DNA of 64,000 bases, taken from Muribaculaceae bacterium. GTDB taxonomy: Bacteria; Bacteroidota; Bacteroidia; Bacteroidales; Muribaculaceae. Positions 15,094 through 23,782 of this stretch are shown piece after piece. Under the pieces are notes generated by a model. That model was not told the DNA's origin. It made no database searches and worked only from the letters and a program-made list of their open reading frames with translations. Made by a program: the position numbers and the translations under genes. The stretch's first letter is position 1. Every line of letters starts with the position of its first letter. The stretch covers positions 1 through 64,000 of the forward strand of contig JAFLUA010000003.1 in NCBI GenBank assembly GCA_022508985.1, written 5' to 3'.

Positions 15094-18000
15094 ATGCAAA
15101 CTAAATTTTCGAATTCGAACAATCAAGGAACGATGGAAAATACGGCCACTCTCAGAGAAAAACTCGACCAAAAGGAATATCGTCAATTCTGCAAACGCTG
15201 CTGTGACATAATAGAACAAAAACTTGACAGAGTCAATGATTCTATGGGCGCACGTGCTATCTGGGAACTCTTCCAAAACGCGGGCGATCTGGCAAGGGAT
15301 GAAGGAGATGGCAAAAAAGCCTATATTAAAATGACGCTAACTCCCGATGAGTTCATCTTTGCCCATAAGGGAAAGGCGTTTACATACGATACGCTTAGCT
15401 CGTTGGTGAAGCAGGTGTCTTCACAAAGCAAGGAAGAGGATGAAGATGCTACCGGTCAATATGGCACAGGGTTTATCACTACTCATAGTTTTGGCAAAAA
15501 GCTATATATTTCCGGGTCGATGGAAAGCGAAGAGATACCCGGTCTATTCATAACCATAAAGGACTTTGCGATAGATAGGACTTACACCAGTAAAGATGAA
15601 TTTTACAACAAGATGGCCATGCAACTTCGTCAGGTGAAGGAGATCGCACTATCCCAAATAAATAAAGAAGAAACAGAGTGGACCCAACTTCGCTATGACC
15701 TTTCGACTGCCGTTGGCGGCAATGGCTTTAAGAAGGCCTCGATGGCGATAGCATCTGCGATTAAGACTATGCCATATCTCATGACCATAAATCCCCGTAT
15801 ATCAGAAGTAGAGATACAAATTGCAGAGAGCAATATTAAGTTTCACTCTCGGCCACTAGACGATGAGGTCGGCTTGAAAGTGATGGGAATTACAAAAATA
15901 GAGAATGGAGTGACTACAGAGGAGAAGATGTATTATCTCACCTCTGAGGATGGCAATGATGTAATAATCTTGCCCCTGGCTTCTCCTACCTGTGTACGTA
16001 GTCTTGACGGGATGGCAAAATTGTTTGTTAACTACCCTTTGCTTGGTACGGAGGATTTCGGGTTCGAATTCATCTTCCACTCAAAGCGGTTCATTCCGGA
16101 AGAGGAACGTAATGGTTTGTTTTTGCCGAAGGCCGGTGCAAATAGTCCTGAGAAATATGAGAAGAATCTCATGGTTCTCACTGAGATGTCGGATATGCTG
16201 TTTGCTACCCTTGAGGGTATGCAGGGCACGTTGCAGGAATGGCAGGACATACTAATGCTGAAGTTAGAAGCTCCAGCTGATGCAGACGAGGAATGCACCG
16301 CTTTCTATGAAGGATTCAAGGCAAAATGGGTTGAATTTTATGAATCGTTGGAAGTAGTGGATATCAGTGGCGAAAAAAAGCGAATTGGGGATGGCGACAT
16401 TTGTTTTTATTCTCCGAAGGTAGTAAGAGACTTAAATGGCGACCATGCACATCACAGCAATACGGTATTTTCGATAGCAACATCGGACAATTATATACCG
16501 ACGAAAGACAAAATCATAAAATGGAGTCAAGTTGTTGCATCATGGTATAATGAAGATGACTCAAGGTTTTTGACTTACGAAAGTTTGTCAAGAACTCTTT
16601 CCCGAAGTGAACTCTCAAAAGAGGTATTCTTAAACTATGCACGTTTACTTAAAGCAATAGGATTAAACAGTCATTTCGTCGAATTTCCCTTAATAAAGAA
16701 CCGCGATGGGCGACATCGTATTAAATCAGAATTGCGTGATGCCGCAACAATTCCCGATTGGTTATGTAAAGTTGTGATGCCCTTCATCTCAGAGGAAGTA
16801 GAGCGATTTATTGACGAAGATTTCGTTGATATTGATGATTTCTCAAAATACTCACGAAATGATCTGAAAAAAAGTTTGAATGAAGCTCTTAGGAATCTTG
16901 CTGACAGCACTTTTAAGAAAGCGATAGTTGGTGAACACGAAATGCTGTGTCAACTGGCCAGACTCAGCATGATTGTTAAAAGCGAAACATCAAAGACCAT
17001 CAAAAACGCTGCGATGAAGGTTATCGCTCCGTATCTTGGGCTGGAATACAAAACTGTCATCCTAAGCCCTGTGGACAGTGAAGAAGGAGATATTGCCCAA
17101 CTACCTTTTCAATATCTTGTTCAGAACCTCCTTATGGAAATTTCTCTCAAAGATGCAGACTGGGTTGAAGAGAAATCAGATTACGTTTATGATCTACACC
17201 AAACTCTTTCAGGCTGGGCCGATTACTACAACAAGAACGACAAAAAAGGCTTTGCAAAAGATTTTGGAGCATTCCCGAACTTATACAACAACCCATCAAT
17301 GGCCGATTCACTAAGTGCCGCAATTGACATCCCTGAAGAACTCTATACCTTATATGAAAATGTAATGGGGGAAGACCTTAAAAAATCGATTGTCAACCCG
17401 GATTACGCCTCATTCTGCGAATTTCCGGAACTGACGGCAATTATGGTCGCCAAGGAAATCGAAGACAAGTTGGAAGATATGGCTTTCAGCCATGATGTTG
17501 TTCTTGATATCATTGAGATGTTTGACAACAATGGAACGAATGAATGGTCGGTCCTTTTTAAGCGCATTTTTGAGAAAAAGGCTGATTTGTTCATGAATAA
17601 GGTTAAAGATGAGTGCAAAGAAGGGATATTTCGTTTGATGAAAATCGATGATGCAGATAAGTTAAATCAATTAGCAGAACTTGCCGAAGATATAAATTTG
17701 GATGAAATTATTCGTCTTGGCAAGGGTGCCCTCTGTGAACGTAAGAATAAAGAGGCTGACTTCCAATACAAGAAAAGTCTCGGACAATATGTCGAGGATT
17801 TTCTTCGGAAAGAAATCGAGTTACGCCTATCTGGTAAAGTAGGCACAGATTACAACATAAAAGTCGAAGACAGTCAAAACGGTCAGGATCTTGTTGTGCT
17901 CGTGAACAACACCCACGTCTATTCGCTTGAAATAAAATCGCGCTGGAGTAGCAATCAATCTGTGGAGATGAGTCCTCTTCAGTTATACACCTGCGTGGAT

Positions 18001-18288
18001 GAAGCCGATAGTTATGCTCTATGTTGTGTGAATATGCAGGGATATAATCGTGATAATGTTGAAGAACATGTCTATCCGGAGGTGGAAGAGACCATTCATA
18101 GAATTAAATCGATCGTTAATATTGGAGCTCTTGCTGCCAATGTCGAGAGAGCAGTCAAAAATACAGATTATTCAATACACATAGGTGGAAGTTACTCATG
18201 TGTTGTTCCCCAAAGAGTAATAAATGAATATGGGGTGGATTTCTCCGAACTTCTTGAAGAAATTGTGAATAAAATCCTTCAACAATAA
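15094..18288 (+). CDS. Sacsin-like GHKL ATPase with a C-terminal nuclease-like domain
   Basis: 1064 residues from the ATG at 15094; the ATG at 15133, preceded by AAGGAA, is an alternative start. An N-terminal Bergerat fold is visible: ARAIWELFQNAGDLARD (N-box), FAHKGKAF and GQYGTGFITTHSFG (lid), the layout of sacsin/NOV-type ATPases found in bacterial defence genes. A long helical middle follows. Near the C-terminus, NGQDLVVLVNNTHVYSLEIKSRW gives the Asp and Glu-x-Lys spacing of a PD-(D/E)XK fold. An ATP-gated nuclease acting on invading DNA is inferred. The gene lies directly between the XRE regulator and the retron RNA. Confidence 0.75.
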   Translation: MQTKFSNSNNQGTMENTATLREKLDQKEYRQFCKRCCDIIEQKLDRVNDSMGARAIWELFQNAGDLARDEGDGKKAYIKMTLTPDEFIFAHKGKAFTYDTLSSLVKQVSSQSKEEDEDATGQYGTGFITTHSFGKKLYISGSMESEEIPGLFITIKDFAIDRTYTSKDEFYNKMAMQLRQVKEIALSQINKEETEWTQLRYDLSTAVGGNGFKKASMAIASAIKTMPYLMTINPRISEVEIQIAESNIKFHSRPLDDEVGLKVMGITKIENGVTTEEKMYYLTSEDGNDVIILPLASPTCVRSLDGMAKLFVNYPLLGTEDFGFEFIFHSKRFIPEEERNGLFLPKAGANSPEKYEKNLMVLTEMSDMLFATLEGMQGTLQEWQDILMLKLEAPADADEECTAFYEGFKAKWVEFYESLEVVDISGEKKRIGDGDICFYSPKVVRDLNGDHAHHSNTVFSIATSDNYIPTKDKIIKWSQVVASWYNEDDSRFLTYESLSRTLSRSELSKEVFLNYARLLKAIGLNSHFVEFPLIKNRDGRHRIKSELRDAATIPDWLCKVVMPFISEEVERFIDEDFVDIDDFSKYSRNDLKKSLNEALRNLADSTFKKAIVGEHEMLCQLARLSMIVKSETSKTIKNAAMKVIAPYLGLEYKTVILSPVDSEEGDIAQLPFQYLVQNLLMEISLKDADWVEEKSDYVYDLHQTLSGWADYYNKNDKKGFAKDFGAFPNLYNNPSMADSLSAAIDIPEELYTLYENVMGEDLKKSIVNPDYASFCEFPELTAIMVAKEIEDKLEDMAFSHDVVLDIIEMFDNNGTNEWSVLFKRIFEKKADLFMNKVKDECKEGIFRLMKIDDADKLNQLAELAEDINLDEIIRLGKGALCERKNKEADFQYKKSLGQYVEDFLRKEIELRLSGKVGTDYNIKVEDSQNGQDLVVLVNNTHVYSLEIKSRWSSNQSVEMSPLQLYTCVDEADSYALCCVNMQGYNRDNVEEHVYPEVEETIHRIKSIVNIGALAANVERAVKNTDYSIHIGGSYSCVVPQRVINEYGVDFSELLEEIVNKILQQ

Positions 18289-18312
18289 AAATTTTTCAGA
18301 TCTTCACAGTTT

Positions 18313-18329
18313 GCGAACAAAGAGTTCGC
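18313..18329 (+). terminator. Perfect hairpin after the sacsin-like gene
   Basis: GCGAAC, loop AAAGA, GTTCGC. It sits 24 bases past the stop codon and just upstream of the retron -7 box. No strong T-run follows, so it may be a weak terminator, an RNA-stability hairpin or an operator. Confidence 0.4.
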
Positions 18330-18339
18330 GAATTATTAT

Positions 18340-18347
18340 TAACTTTG
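18340..18347 (+). promoter_or_regulatory. -7 box of the retron transcript
   Basis: TAACTTTG is an exact TAnnTTTG match. The predicted start, about seven bases downstream (around 18355), falls just before the a1 repeat of the msr-msd RNA. No TTTG was found at the ideal spacing. Confidence 0.55.
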
Positions 18348-18365
18348 CAACGCAAAAAAAAACAG

Positions 18366-18575
18366 CGACCTTTGAGATTGTGGATACAAACAAATTTTGA
18401 CTTCTGTCCGATTGTTTTGTCGGATGTCTTTCTTTCAAAAAAAGAAAAGATAACCAAACGGTATATTTTATTACAGTCTAAGGACTGATTTGGGAGTAAA
18501 TTTAATCTCATTCACTACGAACCAAGATTTTAATAAAAACAAAGAAAAGGAATTTGTATTCACATCTCAAGGTCG
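18366..18575 (+). ncRNA. Retron msr-msd noncoding RNA
   Basis: Bases 18366-18387 pair with 18556-18575: 20 base pairs with two single-base bulges (18373, 18379) and one G-U pair. This is the a1/a2 stem that closes retron RNAs, placed directly before the reverse transcriptase gene. Inside are hairpins at 18407-18424 (TCCGA/TCGGA), 18427-18450 (a 9-bp stem with one bulge) and 18474-18487 (CAGTC/GACTG). By analogy the 5' hairpins are msr and the 3' half is the reverse-transcribed msd. The branching G and the msd end cannot be fixed by eye. Confidence 0.8.
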
Positions 18576-18584
18576 TTTCATTAT

Positions 18585-20264
18585 ATGGAAAAACTTGAAA
18601 TAAAAAATAGAATAAAAGCAATTCAGTCTATTGAGGATTTGGCGGAACTTCTGAACGACATTAAACAAGATGAGTTCGGAACGGAGCGTCATAAGATCAC
18701 CTCAAAGCAATTAAAATTCTATTCGAGCGACAAAAATACCACTAAACGTTATCGCACTTTTCATATAAGAAAAAAAAGTGGTGGCTTACGTGAGATAAAA
18801 GCTCCATGTTACCAGCTGAATATTATTTTACGTATGCTTAACCAAGCGCTTAATTCGGTTTTTGAGTCGGATCCTGTAGCAATGGGATTTGCACTGGGTC
18901 GATCAGTAGTAAACAATGCACAAGTGCATACAGGGCATAACTATGTTTTTAATATTGATTTAAAAGACTTTTTCCCATCTATTCCACAAGCAAGAGTATG
19001 GAAGAGAGTGCAGTTGTCTCCATTTAATTTCTCTCAAGATATAGCTAATGTTATTGCGGGGTTATGCTGCTCTTATAATGAAGAACGAGGTCAAAATGTA
19101 CTACCTCAAGGAGCCCCCACTTCCCCACTTCTAACAAATGCCATTTGCTGCAATCTTGACCGCAAGATGAAGGGGTTAGCCAAACGCTTTGGGCTGCATT
19201 ATTCAAGATATGCCGATGACATGACATTTTCGAGCATGCATAATGTATATCAAGAGGGTGGTGAGTTTCGCACGGAATTATTGAGAATAATTTCAGAACA
19301 AGGATTTACTATTAATGATAAGAAAACTCGGTTGCTCAAGTCCGGATGTAGACAGGAAGTTACCGGGCTAACTGTAAATGCGAAAGCGAATGTTTCTCGT
19401 AAATACATACAAGAGATACGATGGATTCTTAACGCATGGGAAAAGTATGGTTATGCAAAGGCTTACGCACTTTTCTATCCTCGATATAAAGCCGAGAAAG
19501 GTTATATAAAAAAAGGCGAGCCGGTTATGGAAAATGTCGTCGGAGGAAAATTGGATTATTTAAGAATGGTGCGAGGTGCCTCTAATCCAGCATATAAGAA
19601 ACTTAAAGCACGATTTGACAAACTTCAGCAAGTTGTCTTCATCGGAAGTGAAGAAGAGCAGATTCAAGCTAAAAAGTTTATGTATGTGCAGCCATATAGC
19701 ATGGCAGAATTTCAGGAATATTTTCAAACAGATGTGTCTCTATCAGTGACAAAGAATAAAAAATTGGTTGGAAAATGCGCTATTGCAGGCAAAGAAAAAA
19801 CTTTGGCGATAAGTCATGCAACCCAAAAATTTCTCTGTCCTAACCTTGAAACTTTGTCCGAAGGCGCTATTGTCGAAAGTAAAAAGCTTGCGAATTGTAA
19901 TGTAATTCTTTGTCGAGCCAAAGGCAAGAATTACTGGATGATTTCAAATCAGGATCATAAGCGAGACAAAATTCTCAGCATCCAAAATGTAAAAATCAAT
20001 CCTGATGAATTGCTTGATATTTGGGAGGAAAAAGGTTTTAAAGAAGCGGCAGAGGAACTCGCTTTATTTATAGAATACGGAGAAGAAGGAGACAATATAA
20101 AGGATTATAACCCATTATTAGATTCTAAACCGGAAAGTGATAAAGATAAATTCCAGGTTAAGAATTATAAAGGTAAAACTCTAAACAATGAGCTAAAGTC
20201 TATTCCTAAGGATTTTAAACCAAGCGATGATGACCCTTTAATAGATCTTGACATTAAATGGTAA
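18585..20264 (+). CDS. Retron-type reverse transcriptase with a long C-terminal extension
   Basis: 559 residues. RT motifs in order: FNIDLKDFFPSI (catalytic Asp near 125), LPQGAPTSP (173-181), SRYADDMTFSS (YADD 209-212). The retron hallmarks NAxxH (NAQVH, 111-115) and VTG (259-261) are both present. It would copy the msd part of the adjacent RNA into a DNA branched to RNA. Retron RTs are usually 300-400 residues; here about 200 further residues (from about 350) form a domain I do not recognise, ending in an acidic tail. The stop is followed after three bases by the next start, so the downstream genes are co-transcribed. Confidence 0.92.
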   Translation: MEKLEIKNRIKAIQSIEDLAELLNDIKQDEFGTERHKITSKQLKFYSSDKNTTKRYRTFHIRKKSGGLREIKAPCYQLNIILRMLNQALNSVFESDPVAMGFALGRSVVNNAQVHTGHNYVFNIDLKDFFPSIPQARVWKRVQLSPFNFSQDIANVIAGLCCSYNEERGQNVLPQGAPTSPLLTNAICCNLDRKMKGLAKRFGLHYSRYADDMTFSSMHNVYQEGGEFRTELLRIISEQGFTINDKKTRLLKSGCRQEVTGLTVNAKANVSRKYIQEIRWILNAWEKYGYAKAYALFYPRYKAEKGYIKKGEPVMENVVGGKLDYLRMVRGASNPAYKKLKARFDKLQQVVFIGSEEEQIQAKKFMYVQPYSMAEFQEYFQTDVSLSVTKNKKLVGKCAIAGKEKTLAISHATQKFLCPNLETLSEGAIVESKKLANCNVILCRAKGKNYWMISNQDHKRDKILSIQNVKINPDELLDIWEEKGFKEAAEELALFIEYGEEGDNIKDYNPLLDSKPESDKDKFQVKNYKGKTLNNELKSIPKDFKPSDDDPLIDLDIKW

Positions 20265-20267
20265 ACC

Positions 20268-21389
20268 ATGAATAATCAAAACGAAATCAATCTCATAAAT
20301 TTCTTTACAAGAAACAAAGGTCTTACTCGCGCTCAACAAGCACGCTTCGCGAAGCTTATGGCTCGTGATTGTACAGATGTCGGTGGGAATCTTAATAAAA
20401 ATAAAGAAAATAATGAGGAAACTGTCAAAATGAATCTTAAGAGAATAAGACAGAGCCATAGCCCAAAGAAAATGATAGATTTCTTATCATTATTCTCTAG
20501 AGATGATAGGTTTAAATGGTTTACTCATAAATGGGACATGTCTGTACCTTTTGATATAGAGGGAATGATTAAGAACTTACAAACATCTAAAGCCATTTTA
20601 AACGACATGGCATATAATGATGGCCCAGCTATAAATAAAAAAACATACAATCAAGTATGGAACTTTATAAACTTCGAAAACAACGAAGAGAAACCCTTTC
20701 CTTGGACAAATACGGATTCTAAAAGTATTCACATTGGTTGGTATTCAGTCGTTGATTTAAGCAAGGATACACCTGATACTCCTATTGAAAACTTAGTGCT
20801 TTCTGACGGTCATCAATTTAAGGATTACATCAGGATGTTTAAGTCGACCATAGAATTCAGGACAGACCTTAGAGATGATGATAGATTTAGTGAATTAATT
20901 TGGAATAAGCTAACAACGAGATTGCCAAAAGATTTCGACATAAATTTTGATCCGCAATTTGATGAAATTGGATACGATTTAAATATTTACTGTGATGTAA
21001 TCGGTATTTTAACTGCATTAGACACATTTTGTGACTGGATGACAAAGCATAAGTCGATAAGTTCGAACGTTGATATTGACTTAATAGCCGAGGAAGATTC
21101 TTATATTTTAGAAATAACGCAGAGGGGGAGTTATTTTAATAATATTGGGAAACTTGAAAGACCATCTGGGGATTTTAAAGAACTTAGAGAAAGATTATTC
21201 TCAGTTTGCGATTTAACATTAGAGGGCGATTATATTGAGGATGGGAAAATGCGTGGTAGCCTTGTTGTAAAGGCGTTGGATGAAAACACCATGAGCGAAG
21301 ATGGTTTATTAACCCCTCCAAATGTTGTGAAAGAATCAGATGAGAAAAAAGGCGGAGTAAGATATAAACTTAGAATTTATAAGAGATAA
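20268..21389 (+). CDS. Degenerate histidine-kinase-like protein
   Basis: 373 residues. No family is obvious at first sight, but the C-terminal third has the strand-helix order of a HATPase domain: VIGILTALDTFCDWMTKHK (N-box position, Asn lost), VDIDLIAEEDSYILEITQRGSYF (where DxGxG would be), then GDFKELRERLFSVCDLTLEGDYIEDGKMRGSLVVKAL. A His in FTHKWDMS might be a phospho-site. The ATP-binding residues look eroded, so it may be a pseudokinase. It starts three bases after the RT gene and overlaps the receiver-like gene by one base. The kinase relation is inference; the gene itself is certain. Confidence 0.6.
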   Translation: MNNQNEINLINFFTRNKGLTRAQQARFAKLMARDCTDVGGNLNKNKENNEETVKMNLKRIRQSHSPKKMIDFLSLFSRDDRFKWFTHKWDMSVPFDIEGMIKNLQTSKAILNDMAYNDGPAINKKTYNQVWNFINFENNEEKPFPWTNTDSKSIHIGWYSVVDLSKDTPDTPIENLVLSDGHQFKDYIRMFKSTIEFRTDLRDDDRFSELIWNKLTTRLPKDFDINFDPQFDEIGYDLNIYCDVIGILTALDTFCDWMTKHKSISSNVDIDLIAEEDSYILEITQRGSYFNNIGKLERPSGDFKELRERLFSVCDLTLEGDYIEDGKMRGSLVVKALDENTMSEDGLLTPPNVVKESDEKKGGVRYKLRIYKR

Positions 21390-22030
21390 TGGTATATATT
21401 TTTGATGACAGGGCATATCGCCGAGAAGAAAACCATGAACGTCTCAAGAAATATACGGATCTGATACGATTTGAGACAGTGAAAACAGTGCCGAACAAAC
21501 CTACTGCTGAGTGTGTTTTTGACATGGTAATTGAATCACCGGAATGTATAATATTTCATAAATCGTATGTCTTTGCCGATAATACTGTTGATTTTGAGAG
21601 TATTAGGGCTGTTTTTATATCATTTGGAGTTCCCATTGTCATCTTTAGCGGAGGGACTGAAGGTGCAAATAGAAAAGAGAACGAAATAGACATTAATGCA
21701 GATTTAATGTATGAGAATCTTCCTTATTTTCTTGAAGATTTGAGAATTAACGGTAAAATTAACATTAATGTTCTTTTATGGGGGGAAAGACATAAACTCA
21801 ACGCATTACTTGAATTTGAAAATAGAATTGCTGAAATATGCTTTATCAACCATGACTTACAAGCATTTATTGAAAATGTTCCTAAGATTAGAAGAACAAT
21901 TGAAAATCTAACGAAAAAAGAATTTAAAGAATTAGGCGAATTGATATTGACAGATTTAGACAAAATCGGCGAACCGACTTGGTTGGATCTAAGAAATATC
22001 GTTGAAAGCAATATAAAAAAAATCAAATAA
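21389..22030 (+). CDS. Small receiver-like protein
   Basis: 213 residues. The N-terminus MVYIFDDRAYRREE resembles the acidic pair of a receiver domain. DFESIRAVFISFGVPIVIFSGGTEG resembles the later receiver strand and loop, but the expected phospho-acceptor Asp and Lys are not clear. A helical C-terminus follows (IRRTIENLTKKEFKELGELILTDLDKI). A receiver-like decoy or adaptor between the kinase-like protein and the receiver-HEPN protein is a reasonable guess. It overlaps the upstream stop by one base and is followed after one base by the next gene. Confidence 0.6.
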   Translation: MVYIFDDRAYRREENHERLKKYTDLIRFETVKTVPNKPTAECVFDMVIESPECIIFHKSYVFADNTVDFESIRAVFISFGVPIVIFSGGTEGANRKENEIDINADLMYENLPYFLEDLRINGKININVLLWGERHKLNALLEFENRIAEICFINHDLQAFIENVPKIRRTIENLTKKEFKELGELILTDLDKIGEPTWLDLRNIVESNIKKIK

Positions 22031-22031
22031 T

Positions 22032-23780
22032 ATGAGGTACTTAATTACATATAGTACAGATTTAATAAGGCAGGAACATGCTGACGAGTGGCGCGTAGAC
22101 GCGGTATTGATGTCTGATTCCTTAAAAAATGATTTATCGCAATTGCCAAAGGACGAAGGAGATATTGTATTTTTTATACCTACAATTCTTGATATTTACA
22201 ATTCTCTCTCTTATCAAGGGGCAAATTTAGCATTACGAATACTTATGTATTACTTGAGAGAGGGTAATTTCAAAGTAGATATTGTTTTGATGGGAAATGA
22301 AAACGAAACCAATTTTCTATTGAATTATGATTATCCGAATATTCTCAAAATCCCTGGTATTTATTATGTGAGATTTAATAAGCATATTGTTGCCAACTTT
22401 ACACTATCCTCTCGAACAAAAATCAATCCAAAAGAATATAAAAACTATTTGGATTTGATTGGGCTAAAAATGCCCTCATCATTTAACTCCACACATTCAC
22501 TAACAAACGAATGGTGTCTTTACAAATGGAATTCTTTTATGGGATTCGAAGGCGGCACATCTTCTTTAAACGGGCTTCTATATTTTGAATATCTTATTAC
22601 CATTGAAAAACTCAATAAGAATAACGATAAAAAACTGACTGAGGGTTTAAAAGAAAAAATCACGAATTTACCTGAAGGTACGCGAATTCTTATAATTGAT
22701 GACAATGAGGGCTGGCATAGGTTCTTTTACAATTTTTTTAGAGAGGCGCATTCAGTTGCCGTTCGTTATATAGGAAAAGATTTTTACAAATTGCAGTATG
22801 AGGATATTGAGAAAAGCATAAGAGATGAAGTCGACAAATTCAATCCTCAAATCATCATACTTGATTTTAGGCTTATGGAGGACAAGGACACCGATATGGG
22901 ACGTGATATGAAGAACGTCAGCGGTTATCGGATTCTCTCAAAAGTACTGAAAGGGAATTATAGGGATCCTCAAAGTTCTTTTGGACGTCAAGTACTAATC
23001 TTCACAGCTACAAGTAGGATTGAAAATATCCTTATGTTGAAGGCGGGAAATGCTGATGGATTCATTCTAAAAGAGAAACCTGAAAATTACAATGGGAAAG
23101 AAATAACAAAAGATGTAATCTCTCACATGGTAACCGACATCCAAAAGGGATTGGAAAGAGCAAACTTTTTAATTCCTTTAAACGACAAACTTGAGAATCT
23201 CATTAATCTAGTAGTACCTGCAACAGATCTAGCCGTTTATATTATTTCCGTTTCTCAAGCTATCCGTCAACTAACTCAAAATAACAAATTAGATATCGAT
23301 ATATTGAAACTATTGTACTTGAATATTTTCAATATCTTTGAAGAATTAAAGAGAGATTCGAATTTTGTAGATTACACAAATCAATTCACTTTAGTAGTTA
23401 AGGGACGCAATATTTTAACTATTTCAGGAAAATCTAAATGCGCAATGTATTCAAAAAGTGATGATGATTGGAATTATAAACGTGGATATACACCTAGCAG
23501 CAGACATGAAAAGTTCTGTAAGGATCAAAGTTTGAATTTTGCTATTTGTGCTTTAGTCCTATTCAGATTAGGTTACGAAGAAGTAGATGATACAGATTGG
23601 AATATTATAAGGTTGATACGGAACACTATCGCACATGGTAATTCAGTGAAATTAAATGAAAAAGGATTAACTTTAAGTGTTGAGCTTTTGCAAGATTATA
23701 TAATTAAAATGCTTAATTTATTAATCCTTCTTATAGATCCTAGAAATATTAATGAAATAACACCTCAATTATCAAACTAA
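22032..23780 (+). CDS. Receiver-domain protein with C-terminal HEPN-like RNase motif
   Basis: 582 residues in three parts. Residues 1-200 form an alpha/beta domain that itself looks receiver-like. Residues 215-350 are a canonical receiver: RILIIDDNEGW (Asp223-224), IIILDFRLME (acceptor Asp278), VLIFTATS (Thr325/327), GFILKEK (Lys347). The C-terminal helical domain carries RNTIAHG (530-536), the R-x4-H signature of HEPN ribonucleases. A phosphorylation-gated RNA-cutting effector is the simplest reading. It lies in the gapless operon between the receiver-like gene and the helicase gene. Receiver confidence is high; HEPN is good by motif only. Confidence 0.75.
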   Translation: MRYLITYSTDLIRQEHADEWRVDAVLMSDSLKNDLSQLPKDEGDIVFFIPTILDIYNSLSYQGANLALRILMYYLREGNFKVDIVLMGNENETNFLLNYDYPNILKIPGIYYVRFNKHIVANFTLSSRTKINPKEYKNYLDLIGLKMPSSFNSTHSLTNEWCLYKWNSFMGFEGGTSSLNGLLYFEYLITIEKLNKNNDKKLTEGLKEKITNLPEGTRILIIDDNEGWHRFFYNFFREAHSVAVRYIGKDFYKLQYEDIEKSIRDEVDKFNPQIIILDFRLMEDKDTDMGRDMKNVSGYRILSKVLKGNYRDPQSSFGRQVLIFTATSRIENILMLKAGNADGFILKEKPENYNGKEITKDVISHMVTDIQKGLERANFLIPLNDKLENLINLVVPATDLAVYIISVSQAIRQLTQNNKLDIDILKLLYLNIFNIFEELKRDSNFVDYTNQFTLVVKGRNILTISGKSKCAMYSKSDDDWNYKRGYTPSSRHEKFCKDQSLNFAICALVLFRLGYEEVDDTDWNIIRLIRNTIAHGNSVKLNEKGLTLSVELLQDYIIKMLNLLILLIDPRNINEITPQLSN

Positions 23781-23782
23781 TA

